Of a stretch of DNA of 6,747 bases, positions 1 to 6,365 are shown piece after piece. Both the position numbers and the translations under genes were made by a program. Source of the stretch: Clostridium sp. CAG:448 (lineage in GTDB: Bacteria; Bacillota; Clostridia; Oscillospirales; CAG-272); contig FR890438.1 in assembly GCA_000433415.1 (NCBI GenBank), forward strand, positions 1 to 6,747. Reading direction: 5' to 3'. Below the pieces are notes generated by a model. That model was not told the origin of the DNA. It saw only the letters and a program-made list of their open reading frames with translations, and did no database searches. Numbering within the stretch: position 1 is the first letter of the stretch; each line of letters opens with the position of its first letter.

Positions 1-297
1 CTCGGCTACCGGCTCAGGTTCAGGTGCCACCTCCGGTTCCGGCATCTCTTCCTCCGCTTTCTCTTCTGCCTGCCGCGCAACGGGTGCAGCGGTGGCAAGA
101 CCGGATAACGTCGCCTCCAAAAGGCGGCTCAGGTCATTGTCTTCCTGATCCGTTCCGCCGGCAGATCCGAAATCTTTGTCCGAATCCCCGTCAACGGAAT
201 CGTTTGCAGGTTGTTGGTCGTAAGACGCCTTGAGCATCTCCAACATTGCATTTACGTCACGGTCACCGCGCTTTTCTTTCTGACTCTGCTGCAACAC
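1..297 (-). CDS. Acidic Pro/Glu-rich hypothetical protein, N-terminal part only
   Basis: This is an open reading frame of 99 codons that leaves the window at its left edge without a stop, so only the N-terminus is visible. It starts with GTG at 297. An AAGGAG motif lies 6 bases upstream, which supports the start; a TTG directly follows. The visible part begins with a short Gln/Lys-rich stretch (VLQQSQKEKR), then a possible helix containing AMLEMLKASY around residues 17-26. A long Asp-rich region (about 33-56) follows, and the end is very rich in Glu and Pro (about 78-99). No signal peptide, membrane helix or catalytic motif is seen; the composition suggests a disordered, negatively charged segment. 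It lies 34 bases after rlmB in the same direction, with no terminator between, so the two are probably co-transcribed. I do not recognise the family. The folded domain, if there is one, lies outside the window. Confidence 0.75.
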   Translation of the reverse strand, partial: MLQQSQKEKRGDRDVNAMLEMLKASYDQQPANDSVDGDSDKDFGSAGGTDQEDNDLSRLLEATLSGLATAAPVARQAEEKAEEEMPEPEVAPEPEPVAE

Positions 298-331
298 CGC
301 TCACTCCTTTCCTTTGAATCTTTGTCCGCCC

Positions 332-1219
332 TTACCGGGGCTGTCTGTGCTGTTTTGCCGCCTCCGCAAGAATCACTGCTGCCGCAGTCGAAACATTGAA
401 TGAATTCACCTTCCCGTACATGGGAATCGAGATCACGCCATCACAGACCTCTTTTACAACGCGGGAAACTCCGTTGCCTTCACTGCCGAAAACCAGTGCG
501 CATGCACCGGTCAGATCTGCCTCGTAAAAACAGCTTCCGCCCGCTTCCGCCGCATATACCCAGACACCTGCGTCCTGCAGCGTGCGCACCGCCGCGGCAA
601 TATTCGGCACCCGTGCGATCGCCATATGCTCCAGCGCTCCTGCAGACGCCTTGGTAACCAGCGGCGTCAACCCGACCGCACGGCGCTTCGGGATAATCAG
701 ACCGTGCGCACCGCATCCCTCGGCGCAACGGATCAGCGCGCCCAGATTATACGGGTCCGTAATGCCGTCCGCAATCACGATCAGCGGCGCCTCGGCGCGT
801 TCCTTGGCAATGGCGAGGATATCTTCAATATTGACATATTCTTTTTCGGCAGTCATGGCAATGATTCCCTGGTGCGGTGCAAAACCGGACATCACGTCCA
901 GCTTGTCCCTGTCTGCCTCGACCACCGGGATGCCGCGTTCGACCGCCTGCGCCACGAGCACAACGATTGATCCCTCCCGATCCCCTTTGCGCACCAAAAT
1001 CTTATCGATCTGCCGATCGGTTTTGAGCAATTCCCGCACGGCATTGCGCCCGAACACCAATCCGTCCGGCGTTTCACATGCCGCCGCATCATGTGCGGTT
1101 GCGGCATGCCCGGTATTGGTCATCGCCTTTTGGGCCTGCCGGCGACCGTAATGGTCCGGGCGGAACGCAGGGCGCTCCTGCGGCGTTGCAGTGTTGTTCT
1201 TTTTCTTCTCAAAATCCAT
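332..1219 (-). CDS. rlmB: TrmH/SpoU-family 23S rRNA (guanosine-2'-O)-methyltransferase, RlmB type
   Basis: The predicted product (295 residues) is an S-adenosylmethionine-dependent enzyme that, in RlmB, methylates the 2'-OH of G2251 in the peptidyl-transferase P loop of 23S rRNA. Residues 1-52 are a low-complexity basic/Ala-rich tail. The SpoU substrate-binding domain runs from about 54 (LVFGRNAVRELL) to 128. The SPOUT knot domain shows motif 1, DPYNLGALIR (155-164, Asn158 and Arg164); motif 2, LVFGSEGNGVS (242-252, Glu247); and motif 3, from ISIPMYGK to VILAE (263-286, Asn275 and Ser277). The frame stays open up to 1342, but that part spans the -10 box and lies upstream of the expected transcript start, so ATG 1219 is preferred. 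Its ribosome site is weak: AAAGG only 2 bases away, or GAAGG 12 away. RlmB of E. coli and B. subtilis are about 245-250 residues, so the N-terminal tail is extra. Assignment to RlmB rather than another TrmH paralogue is from overall similarity. Confidence 0.92.
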   Translation of the reverse strand: MDFEKKKNNTATPQERPAFRPDHYGRRQAQKAMTNTGHAATAHDAAACETPDGLVFGRNAVRELLKTDRQIDKILVRKGDREGSIVVLVAQAVERGIPVVEADRDKLDVMSGFAPHQGIIAMTAEKEYVNIEDILAIAKERAEAPLIVIADGITDPYNLGALIRCAEGCGAHGLIIPKRRAVGLTPLVTKASAGALEHMAIARVPNIAAAVRTLQDAGVWVYAAEAGGSCFYEADLTGACALVFGSEGNGVSRVVKEVCDGVISIPMYGKVNSFNVSTAAAVILAEAAKQHRQPR

Positions 1220-1312
1220 GACCTTTATGTACCTTCGCTTTTTCTGTTCTGTTGCAGGAAAAACCTGCACGGTAAAACTTTCCGCATTCTCATCACGGCG
1301 TTTTCTGCGTCT

Positions 1313-1341
1313 ATTATACCATATCCTGGAGCATTTGTACA
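1313..1341 (-). promoter_or_regulatory. Sigma-A promoter with extended -10, driving rlmB
   Basis: On the minus strand a perfect TATAAT (1318-1313) is preceded by TGG, forming an extended -10 (TGnTATAAT). Seventeen bases upstream is TGTACA (1341-1336), which matches four of six bases of TTGACA. An A/T-tract lies just upstream of it (about 1343-1363) and could act as an UP element. Transcription should begin near 1306, giving a leader of roughly 87 bases before the ATG at 1219. No riboswitch-like structure was recognised in that leader. Confidence 0.8.
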
Positions 1342-1433
1342 TACGAAAAACACGTTTTTTTCAATTATTCCCCTCTGTACACAAAAATTCGTGCGACAAA
1401 AACGGACACAACCTGCCCTCTTTCGGAATACGC

Positions 1434-1467
1434 AAAAAGCGGGGGAGCAATCAATCTCCCCCGCTTT
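1434..1467 (-). terminator. Intrinsic terminator of the mreB-pepD unit
   Basis: A perfect 12-base-pair inverted repeat (1436-1447 pairing with 1456-1467, core GCGGGGGAG/CTCCCCCGC) encloses an 8-base loop. Read on the minus strand, the stem is followed by a short T run (GCTTTTTGCG, five T). It begins 44 bases after the pepD stop codon and lies upstream of the rlmB promoter, so it separates the two leftward units. On the plus strand only three T follow the stem, so it is probably one-directional. Confidence 0.9.
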
Positions 1468-1511
1468 GTATATCCTTCTCTGTCTGCACCGCGTGTTTCC
1501 GCACATCGGAA

Positions 1512-2951
1512 TCACTTCGCCATAATCACCTTGGCAACGGCACGGAACAACCGCTCGCAGGAACCGAGATGCAGCGCCTCATCCGGCGAGTGGATTGCGC
1601 GCATCAGCGGACCGATGGAAATCATGTCCATATCCGGAACACGATTGCTGATAATGCCGCACTCCAATCCCGCATGAATCACCGTTACAGACGGCTCTTT
1701 GCCGTACAATTCCCGATAAGCACGCAAATAAGCATCCCGCAGTGCGGAATCCTTCCGGTAGCTCCAGCCCGGATAGCGCGCATAGGAGTGCGCACTCCCA
1801 CCGCAAACCGCCGCAAGTGTGTGCAGATCGGCAATGGAGGCATCCAACTGACTGTCAATGGCGGAACGGGAAGAAAAGACACAGGTAATGCCCTTTTCAT
1901 CCGTGCGGACAACGCCCAGGTTCCGTGAAAATTCCACAAGCCCCTGAATATTCTGACTCATCGCCAACACACCGTTCGACGCACAGCACAGCACCGCCGT
2001 CACGCCGTCCGTCAGCGCGGAGCAAAACGCCTCCTGTACGCATCCGTCCGGCTGTGCACTCACGGTAAAGCCGGCATCCTGCGCGCACAATTCTCCCCGC
2101 ATCTGCTCTGCGCGGGTCAGAAACTCCCGACAAAACGCATCCGCATCCGCGCATGCAACCGTCGCAAAGCACTCACGCGGAATGGCATTGTCCTTACTGC
2201 CGCCCGCCAGTTCCACCAGGCGGAACGCGGACGCATTCCCCGCAAGCGACAGCAGTCTGCCCATCACCTTATTGGCATTGGCGCGTCCCTTGTCAATCTC
2301 GGCGCCGGAATGTCCGCCGCACAGCCCGCGCACCGAAAGCCGGACGCTCTCCCAGGTGCATGTCTGCTTTTCCCCGGAAAAGACCACATCCGTGCGAACG
2401 CCGCCCGCGCAGCCGCATGTCACCTCGTCCTCATTTTCGCTGTCCAAGTTCAGCATCCGGCGCGCATGCAGGACCGAATAGTCAAACTTTTCGGCTCCCA
2501 GAAGTCCCGTTTCCTCCTCGACGGTAAACAGGCATTCCACCTCGGGGTGGTTCTCCACCTCACCGTCCAGAACCGCCAGCATCATGGCAACCGCAATTCC
2601 GTCGTCGCCGCCCAGCGTTGTCCCCCGCGCACGCAGAAAACCGTCTTCAATATAGAGATCCAGTCCGTCACGCAGAAAATCGTGCTCGACATCTGCGTTT
2701 TTCTCGCAGACCATATCCATGTGTCCCTGTAAAAGCAAGGGCGGAACCTGCTCATATCCGGCACTTGCAGGCATGCGGACAAACATATTTCCGACCTCGT
2801 CCCGCAGGTATTCCAACCCGCGCGCCTTGGCAAATGCCTCAATATAGTCCGCCACGCCCTTTTCATTGCCGGAGCCGTGCGGAATCGCGCAGATATCCTC
2901 AAAAAAACGGAATACCCGCGCGGGTTGATAACCTTCCACAATATAGTTCAT
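1512..2951 (-). CDS. pepD: Aminoacyl-histidine dipeptidase (PepD, peptidase family M20C)
   Basis: The product (479 residues) is predicted to be a cytosolic di-zinc metallopeptidase that cleaves Xaa-His and other dipeptides, releasing amino acids for reuse. M20 signatures, numbered from ATG 2951, are LLLQGHMDMVCEKN (His77 and Asp79); GTTLGGDDGIAVAM with the metal-bridging Asp116; FTVEEETGLLGA with catalytic Glu145 and metal-ligand Glu146; MLNLDSE with Asp170; GGHSGAEIDKGRANA with His214 in the dimerisation/lid domain; and near the C-terminus IHAGLECGI and HSPDE with His454. The length matches E. coli PepD (485), and the metal and catalytic residues appear intact. No signal peptide is seen. A GTG in frame at 2972 would add seven residues but has no ribosome site in front. 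ATG 2951 has GGGAAAGG 11 bases upstream. The gene follows mreB by 25 bases without a terminator, so it is probably read from the mreB promoter. Confidence 0.93.
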   Translation of the reverse strand: MNYIVEGYQPARVFRFFEDICAIPHGSGNEKGVADYIEAFAKARGLEYLRDEVGNMFVRMPASAGYEQVPPLLLQGHMDMVCEKNADVEHDFLRDGLDLYIEDGFLRARGTTLGGDDGIAVAMMLAVLDGEVENHPEVECLFTVEEETGLLGAEKFDYSVLHARRMLNLDSENEDEVTCGCAGGVRTDVVFSGEKQTCTWESVRLSVRGLCGGHSGAEIDKGRANANKVMGRLLSLAGNASAFRLVELAGGSKDNAIPRECFATVACADADAFCREFLTRAEQMRGELCAQDAGFTVSAQPDGCVQEAFCSALTDGVTAVLCCASNGVLAMSQNIQGLVEFSRNLGVVRTDEKGITCVFSSRSAIDSQLDASIADLHTLAAVCGGSAHSYARYPGWSYRKDSALRDAYLRAYRELYGKEPSVTVIHAGLECGIISNRVPDMDMISIGPLMRAIHSPDEALHLGSCERLFRAVAKVIMAK

Positions 2952-2962
2952 TCCGATCGCAA

Positions 2963-2970
2963 CCTTTCCC
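2963..2970 (-). promoter_or_regulatory. Ribosome binding site of pepD
   Basis: GGGAAAGG lies 11 bases before ATG 2951, inside the short gap after mreB. It overlaps the first codons of the alternative GTG start (2972), which argues for the ATG. The spacing is somewhat long, so translation may be modest or partly coupled to mreB. Confidence 0.6.
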
Positions 2971-2976
2971 ACCGTA

Positions 2977-4029
2977 TCAGTAACGGTTCATTTTTTCCTT
3001 TGATATATTGATGATTCCCTCCGGGAGCTTGCCCATCGTTTCCATCATCTTACCGGCGCCGCGTACCACGCAGGTCTCCGGATCTTTTGCAAGACGTGTC
3101 GGAACGCCCGTCACCTTTTCGATCAGCCGGTCAAGACCCCACAGCTTACTGCCGCCGCCCGTCATCATAATGCCACGGTGCAGAATATCCCCCACCAGTT
3201 CAGGCGGAGTGCGTTCAATCACCGAACAGATCGCGTCTAAGATTGCCGTGATCGGCTCCATCATCGCTTCCATCATCTCACGGGAATTCATCACGATCAC
3301 CTGCGGCATGCCCTCTGTCAGATCACGCCCCTTGACTTCCATTTCCATGGTCTGCCTGTGGTCGTATACCATGCCGATCTCCAGTTTGATGGTTTCCGCC
3401 ATTCGTTCCCCGATCAGCATATTGTACTTGCGGCGCACATAATGCATAATTGCCTCGTCAAACTTGTCGCCGCCGATGCGGATACTCTCGGACACCACAA
3501 TTCCTCCAAAGGAAATCACCGCAATCTCCGTGGTTCCGCCGCCGATATTCACAATCATCTGCCCGTCGGCTTTGGTGACGTCCACCCCCGCACCGACCGC
3601 GGCGGCAAGCGGCTCCTCCAGCAAATAGGTCTTGCGCGCCCCCGCTTCCTTGGATGCCTCGACAACAGCGCGTTCCTCTACCTCGGTAATGCCGGACGGC
3701 ACACAGATCAACACCCGCGGCGGGAACAGGGTACTGCCGCAGGCGCGGCGGATAAAATACTGCAACATCTTCAGCGTCACATCATACTGACTGACCACAC
3801 CGTCCTTGAGCGGGCGGATCGCCACAATGTTTTCCGGCGTGCGTCCCATCATGTCTGCGGCTTCCTTCCCCACGCGGACAACACGGTCCGTTGTGGTGTC
3901 GATCGCAACGACAGACGGCTCGCACAGGACAATTCCCTTGTCCTGGACATAAACAAGCACATTGGCAGTCCCCAGGTCAATGCCGATATCTTTTGTCATT
4001 TTTCCGAATAATTTTCCCATACCGTACAC
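2977..4029 (-). CDS. mreB: MreB/Mbl-family bacterial actin, rod-shape determining protein
   Basis: The product (350 residues) is an actin-fold ATPase that forms short membrane-bound filaments and positions the lateral cell-wall synthesis machinery. The visible motifs are phosphate-1, DIGIDLGTANVLVYV (14-28); connect-1, RPLKDGVVSQYDVT (72-85); the segment LLEEPLAAAVGAG (136-148) with the Glu expected for hydrolysis; phosphate-2, MIVNIGGGTTEIAVIS (158-173); and the adenosine motif, GIMMTGGGSKLWGLD (286-300). The first residues (MYGMGKLFGKM) could form the amphipathic membrane-binding helix known in MreB. The start is GTG 4029, with AAGGAGG 4 bases upstream; ATG 4020 is an alternative but would be 13 bases from that site. 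No mreC or mreD follows; a dipeptidase does. This solitary setting resembles mbl more than the mreBCD cluster, so the gene may be an Mbl-type paralogue. Family assignment is secure; the choice among paralogues is not. Confidence 0.95.
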   Translation of the reverse strand: MYGMGKLFGKMTKDIGIDLGTANVLVYVQDKGIVLCEPSVVAIDTTTDRVVRVGKEAADMMGRTPENIVAIRPLKDGVVSQYDVTLKMLQYFIRRACGSTLFPPRVLICVPSGITEVEERAVVEASKEAGARKTYLLEEPLAAAVGAGVDVTKADGQMIVNIGGGTTEIAVISFGGIVVSESIRIGGDKFDEAIMHYVRRKYNMLIGERMAETIKLEIGMVYDHRQTMEMEVKGRDLTEGMPQVIVMNSREMMEAMMEPITAILDAICSVIERTPPELVGDILHRGIMMTGGGSKLWGLDRLIEKVTGVPTRLAKDPETCVVRGAGKMMETMGKLPEGIINISKEKMNRY

Positions 4030-4033
4030 TGCC

Positions 4034-4040
4034 CCTCCTT
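4034..4040 (-). promoter_or_regulatory. Strong ribosome binding site of mreB
   Basis: AAGGAGG is followed by GGCA and then GTG at 4029. The spacing is short (4 bases) to GTG and long (13) to ATG 4020. This is why the GTG is chosen, with some doubt. Confidence 0.75.
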
Positions 4041-4065
4041 CGTGCCATTTGCTTTTTGCAACACG
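4041..4065 (-). other. Possible 5'-leader hairpin of mreB mRNA
   Basis: On the minus strand, CGTGTTGC (4065-4058) can pair with GCAA (4053-4050) and, after a 4-base bulge (ATGG), with CACG (4044-4041). The loop is AAAAA. The structure would sit at or next to the predicted transcript start (near 4064) and ends directly before AAGGAGG. It could protect the 5' end or influence ribosome access. The pairing is imperfect and has not been tested by folding or comparison. Confidence 0.35.
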
Positions 4066-4070
4066 GAGAT

Positions 4071-4099
4071 ATTATATACCATTTGCTTCCAAAAGTCAA
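4071..4099 (-). promoter_or_regulatory. Sigma-A promoter of mreB-pepD
   Basis: On the minus strand TTGACT (4099-4094) is separated by exactly 17 bases from a perfect TATAAT (4076-4071). This is 11 of 12 consensus bases at optimal spacing, with A/T-rich sequence upstream of the -35. It is the strongest promoter in the window. Transcription should start near 4064, about 35 bases before GTG 4029. Confidence 0.9.
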
Positions 4100-4108
4100 C
4101 ACCTTTTG
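4090..4108. repeat. Inverted repeat over the mreB -35 box, possible operator
   Basis: CAAAAG (4090-4095) and CTTTTG (4103-4108) form exact 6-base arms around a 7-base centre. The -35 hexamer of mreB (4094-4099) lies inside the repeat, so a bound protein would block polymerase. It may be chance in an A/T-rich stretch. Confidence 0.35.
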
Positions 4109-4135
4109 AAAAAAAGCTCCACGACCGAAAACAAA

Positions 4136-4160
4136 CTGTTCCCCGGCGTTGTCCGAACAG
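4136..4160. repeat. Spaced inverted repeat between the divergent promoters
   Basis: CTGTTC (4136-4141) and GAACAG (4155-4160) are exact 6-base arms separated by 13 bases. The repeat lies about midway between the mreB and glycosyltransferase promoters, where a shared regulator could bind. No terminator-like T run follows on either strand. It matches no operator that I can name. Confidence 0.3.
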
Positions 4161-4198
4161 GAATGCGGCGGCAGGCTTGCAAAATTCACAAAATGCAC

Positions 4199-4227
4199 TT
4201 GCAATCCGACCGCAGACATGCTATACT
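4199..4227 (+). promoter_or_regulatory. Sigma-A promoter with extended -10, driving the glycosyltransferase operon
   Basis: TTGCAA (4199-4204, four of six consensus bases) lies 17 bases before TATACT (4222-4227, five of six). The -10 is preceded by TGC, giving an extended -10. Transcription should start near 4234, leaving a leader of about 33 bases. The hexamer TTGCAA is part of a heptamer, CTTGCAA, that also occurs 22 bases upstream (4176-4182). Confidence 0.75.
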
Positions 4228-4254
4228 GAAGGATACGAAAATGACATCCCCGAA

Positions 4255-4260
4255 AAGGAG
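4255..4260 (+). promoter_or_regulatory. Ribosome binding site of the GT2-GtrA gene
   Basis: AAGGAG within AAAAGGAGA is followed by 6 bases and then ATG 4267. It decides the start: the frame stays open upstream to 4042, but that part would cross both promoters. Confidence 0.9.
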
Positions 4261-4266
4261 AGATTT

Positions 4267-5349
4267 ATGAGCAATCAACCCACCGATACGGAAGTAATCG
4301 GCTTGATACCGGCATACGAACCGGACCGGAATCTCGTTCAGGTTGCCAGGGACCTGCATCTGCGCGGTGTGCGTGTTTTCGTTGTGGACGATGGCAGTAC
4401 GGATGCGTATGCGGACATTTTCCGCCAGACGGCTCAATATGCGGACATTACCTCCTACCCTGTCAACAAAGGAAAAGGAAATGCCCTGAAAACCGGCATG
4501 GAAAAAATTGCGGAATACGTCAAAACCGTCACGCACCCGTGTACCGTTGTCACACTGGACGCAGACGGTCAGCACATTGCGACGGACGTCATGAACACCG
4601 CAATGGATGCCGCCGCACACCCCGGAACGCTGGTACTCGGCGAGCGTACCTTCGGCAAAGACACCCCCGCACGCAGTCGGTTCGGCAACGCCATGACCGT
4701 GCTTGCCTACAGGCTTGCATCCGGCGTCCGCCTGCGCGATACCCAAACGGGCTTGCGCGCGTTTTCGGCGGATCTTCTGCCGGTCATGATCGGCATCGAG
4801 GGAAACCGCTACGAATACGAGATGAATGTCCTGCTTGCGTGCCCCAAATACAAAATTCCCATCCGATCCGTTTCCATCAGTACCATTTACATCGACGGGA
4901 ACAGCGGCTCTCACTTTCACCCGTTCCGCGACTCCTATCTGATCTATCGGCATTTTATCACCTTCATCGCCGTTTCCATCTCCAGTTTTTTGCTGGACTA
5001 CGGACTGTATCTGTTTTTCGTCCGTTTCTGCGCCGTCAACATCGGCATGTCCACATCGATTGCCCGTATCATCAGTTCGGTTTTCAATTTCTGTATGAAC
5101 CGGCACGTCGTCTTCCGCAACCGTGACAACATCTTAAAGAAAGCGGCTGAATATTTTCTGCTCGCCGCCTGTATTCTCGGTTGCAACATCCTGTGCATGC
5201 ACCTTCTGATCGATATTTGGGGGTGGAACAAATTCTGGGCAAAGCTCCCGGTTGAAATCCTGCTCTTCTTCACCAACTTTACCATCCAGAAGATGATTAT
5301 TTTCCGCAAAAAAAGAAAAAACAAAGGAAAGCCCGGAGATCACCAATGA
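4267..5349 (+). CDS. Bifunctional GT2 glycosyltransferase / GtrA-like membrane protein
   Basis: The product (360 residues) joins two functions. Residues 8-215 are a GT2 (GT-A fold) transferase of the DPM1/GtrB type. The motifs are VVDDGSTD (39-46), which contacts the nucleotide; a DXD-type DADGQ (98-102) for metal and donor binding; and RDTQTGLRAF (157-166), typical of polyprenyl-phosphate sugar synthases. Residues 229-346 form a GtrA-like domain with about four membrane helices (near 229-252, 262-279, 293-315 and 327-346) and a basic C-terminal tail. From family knowledge, the first domain should move a sugar from a nucleotide donor to undecaprenyl phosphate on the cytoplasmic face. GtrA proteins are thought to flip or otherwise support such lipid-sugars across the membrane. 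The sugar and final acceptor cannot be read from the sequence. The gene opens a three-gene operon and its stop overlaps the next start (ATGA). Confidence 0.92.
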   Translation: MSNQPTDTEVIGLIPAYEPDRNLVQVARDLHLRGVRVFVVDDGSTDAYADIFRQTAQYADITSYPVNKGKGNALKTGMEKIAEYVKTVTHPCTVVTLDADGQHIATDVMNTAMDAAAHPGTLVLGERTFGKDTPARSRFGNAMTVLAYRLASGVRLRDTQTGLRAFSADLLPVMIGIEGNRYEYEMNVLLACPKYKIPIRSVSISTIYIDGNSGSHFHPFRDSYLIYRHFITFIAVSISSFLLDYGLYLFFVRFCAVNIGMSTSIARIISSVFNFCMNRHVVFRNRDNILKKAAEYFLLAACILGCNILCMHLLIDIWGWNKFWAKLPVEILLFFTNFTIQKMIIFRKKRKNKGKPGDHQ

Positions 5350-6365
5350 AAAAGAAAGTTTCCGTTCTTCTTTTCATCATTGTCTACAGCATCCTGCTTT
5401 GTGCCTACACTGCTTATACGGTACTGGACACGTTTGTCATCCGTTATGAATACCAACCGGTAACACCGCCGAACCCGGAACAGGGCACGTTCCTGCCGGC
5501 AGGTTCCAATACAACTCCGGCTACGGCAGGTGGGAACGGCTCTCTGCGTCCCGCTCCCGGCGACAGCACTTCCGGTAACAGCATCGACTGCACCGCGGAA
5601 CCTGCAGAGGAAACCGCAAAACAGCCGGAGTTCATCTCCGACGATACCGAATATAACGACGGGCGCATTCACATCACCCTGCGTCAGATCCGTGCATACG
5701 ATACGGATATTTACATCGCGGATGTGGTTCTGGCGGATCCATCCTATCTGATCGCGGTCTTTGCAAACGATACCGCCGGAGAAAATATCACGGAGAAAAC
5801 CACTTCCATGGCAGAGCGGTCCGGCGCCGTTTTGGCGGTCAACGGCGATTTTTACGGCGCGCGTAAATACGGGTATGTTCTGCGGAACGGTGTCATCTAC
5901 CGCGAGAGAGCGGGAAACAGCGATCAGGAGGATCTGGTTATTTACAAAAACGGAGAAATGGAAATCATCCGCGAACGCGATACCTCCTTACAGGCACTTG
6001 CGGATAAAGGCGCCTGGCAGGTATTTTCCTTCGGACCGGGTCTGGTCAAAAACGGAGAAATCTCTGTTGACCGATCCGCAGAGGTCGGTATTGCCTCCTC
6101 CAGCAATCCACGCACCGCGATCGGACAGATTGACACACTGCACTATGTGTTCGTCGTTTCAGACGGCAGACTGGAAAACGATCGGGGACTGACGCTGTAC
6201 GAAATGGGGGAACTGATGCGGGACCTCGGCGCCAAAACCGCCTATAACCTGGACGGAGGCGGGTCTTCCACTATGTACTTCAACGGCAGACTGATCAACA
6301 AGCCCACCACCGGCGGCAATAAGATTTCCGAAAGGAGTGTCAGTGATGCCCTCTGTATCCGATAA
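5346..6365 (+). CDS. Membrane-anchored phosphodiester glycosidase (NAGPA-domain) protein
   Basis: The product (339 residues) begins with KKK and one hydrophobic helix (about 5-29), best read as a signal anchor placing the rest outside the cell. Residues 38-98 are a Pro/Thr/Gly/Ser/Glu-rich linker that could span part of the wall. The NAGPA-type domain occupies about 105-339, with AVLAVNGDFYG (161-171), a YGYVLRNGVIYRE segment (175-187), SFGPGLVKNGE (228-238), NPRTAIGQ (254-261), FVVSDGR (269-275) and the hallmark NLDGGGSSTMYFNG (301-314). NAGPA-family enzymes cleave the bond between a sugar and a phosphate in a phosphodiester; the human enzyme uncovers mannose 6-phosphate on lysosomal enzymes. 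Bacterial members are linked to exopolysaccharide or wall polymers, but the substrate here is unknown. The ATG overlaps the preceding stop by four bases and has GGAG 7 bases upstream, so translation is probably coupled. Confidence 0.9.
   Translation: MKKKVSVLLFIIVYSILLCAYTAYTVLDTFVIRYEYQPVTPPNPEQGTFLPAGSNTTPATAGGNGSLRPAPGDSTSGNSIDCTAEPAEETAKQPEFISDDTEYNDGRIHITLRQIRAYDTDIYIADVVLADPSYLIAVFANDTAGENITEKTTSMAERSGAVLAVNGDFYGARKYGYVLRNGVIYRERAGNSDQEDLVIYKNGEMEIIRERDTSLQALADKGAWQVFSFGPGLVKNGEISVDRSAEVGIASSSNPRTAIGQIDTLHYVFVVSDGRLENDRGLTLYEMGELMRDLGAKTAYNLDGGGSSTMYFNGRLINKPTTGGNKISERSVSDALCIR
6331..6337 (+). promoter_or_regulatory. Ribosome binding site of the four-helix membrane protein gene
   Basis: AAAGGAG lies within the end of the preceding gene, 8 bases before ATG 6346. 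In-frame GTG codons at 6337 and 6343 are less likely starts, because the first overlaps this motif and the second is only 5 bases from it. Confidence 0.75.

Noticed and set aside
582..1151. Plus-strand open frame of 189 codons opposite rlmB
   Set aside because: It is antisense to the well-supported methyltransferase, with Ser/Arg/Ala-rich low-information sequence and no ribosome site evidence.
1220..1342. Upstream extension of the rlmB frame to an ATG at 1342
   Set aside because: It spans the TATAAT box and the likely transcript start, so it would not be on the mRNA; the added residues do not resemble the family.
1350..1368. A/T palindrome-like AAAAACACGTTTTT as a terminator or operator
   Set aside because: The two-base centre cannot form an RNA hairpin and the stretch is better explained as A/T-rich sequence upstream of the rlmB -35 box.
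2952..2972. GTG start at 2972 for pepD
   Set aside because: It has no ribosome site at a usable distance, and the pepD ribosome site would lie inside it; ATG 2951 gives the normal family length.
4136..4160. LexA (SOS) box reading of CTGTTC/GAACAG
   Set aside because: The Gram-positive LexA box has GAAC-N4-GTTC order and the enterobacterial one CTGT-N8-ACAG; here the order and the 13-base spacer do not fit either.
4042..4266. Upstream extension of the GT2-GtrA frame to an ATG at 4042
   Set aside because: It crosses the operon's own promoter and the opposing mreB promoter, and ATG 4267 has an excellent ribosome site right where GT2 homology is about to begin.
4186..5106. Long minus-strand open frame of 306 codons opposite the glycosyltransferase gene
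   Set aside because: It is antisense to a clear GT2-GtrA gene, shows no recognisable domain, and arises from codon bias in G+C-rich DNA.
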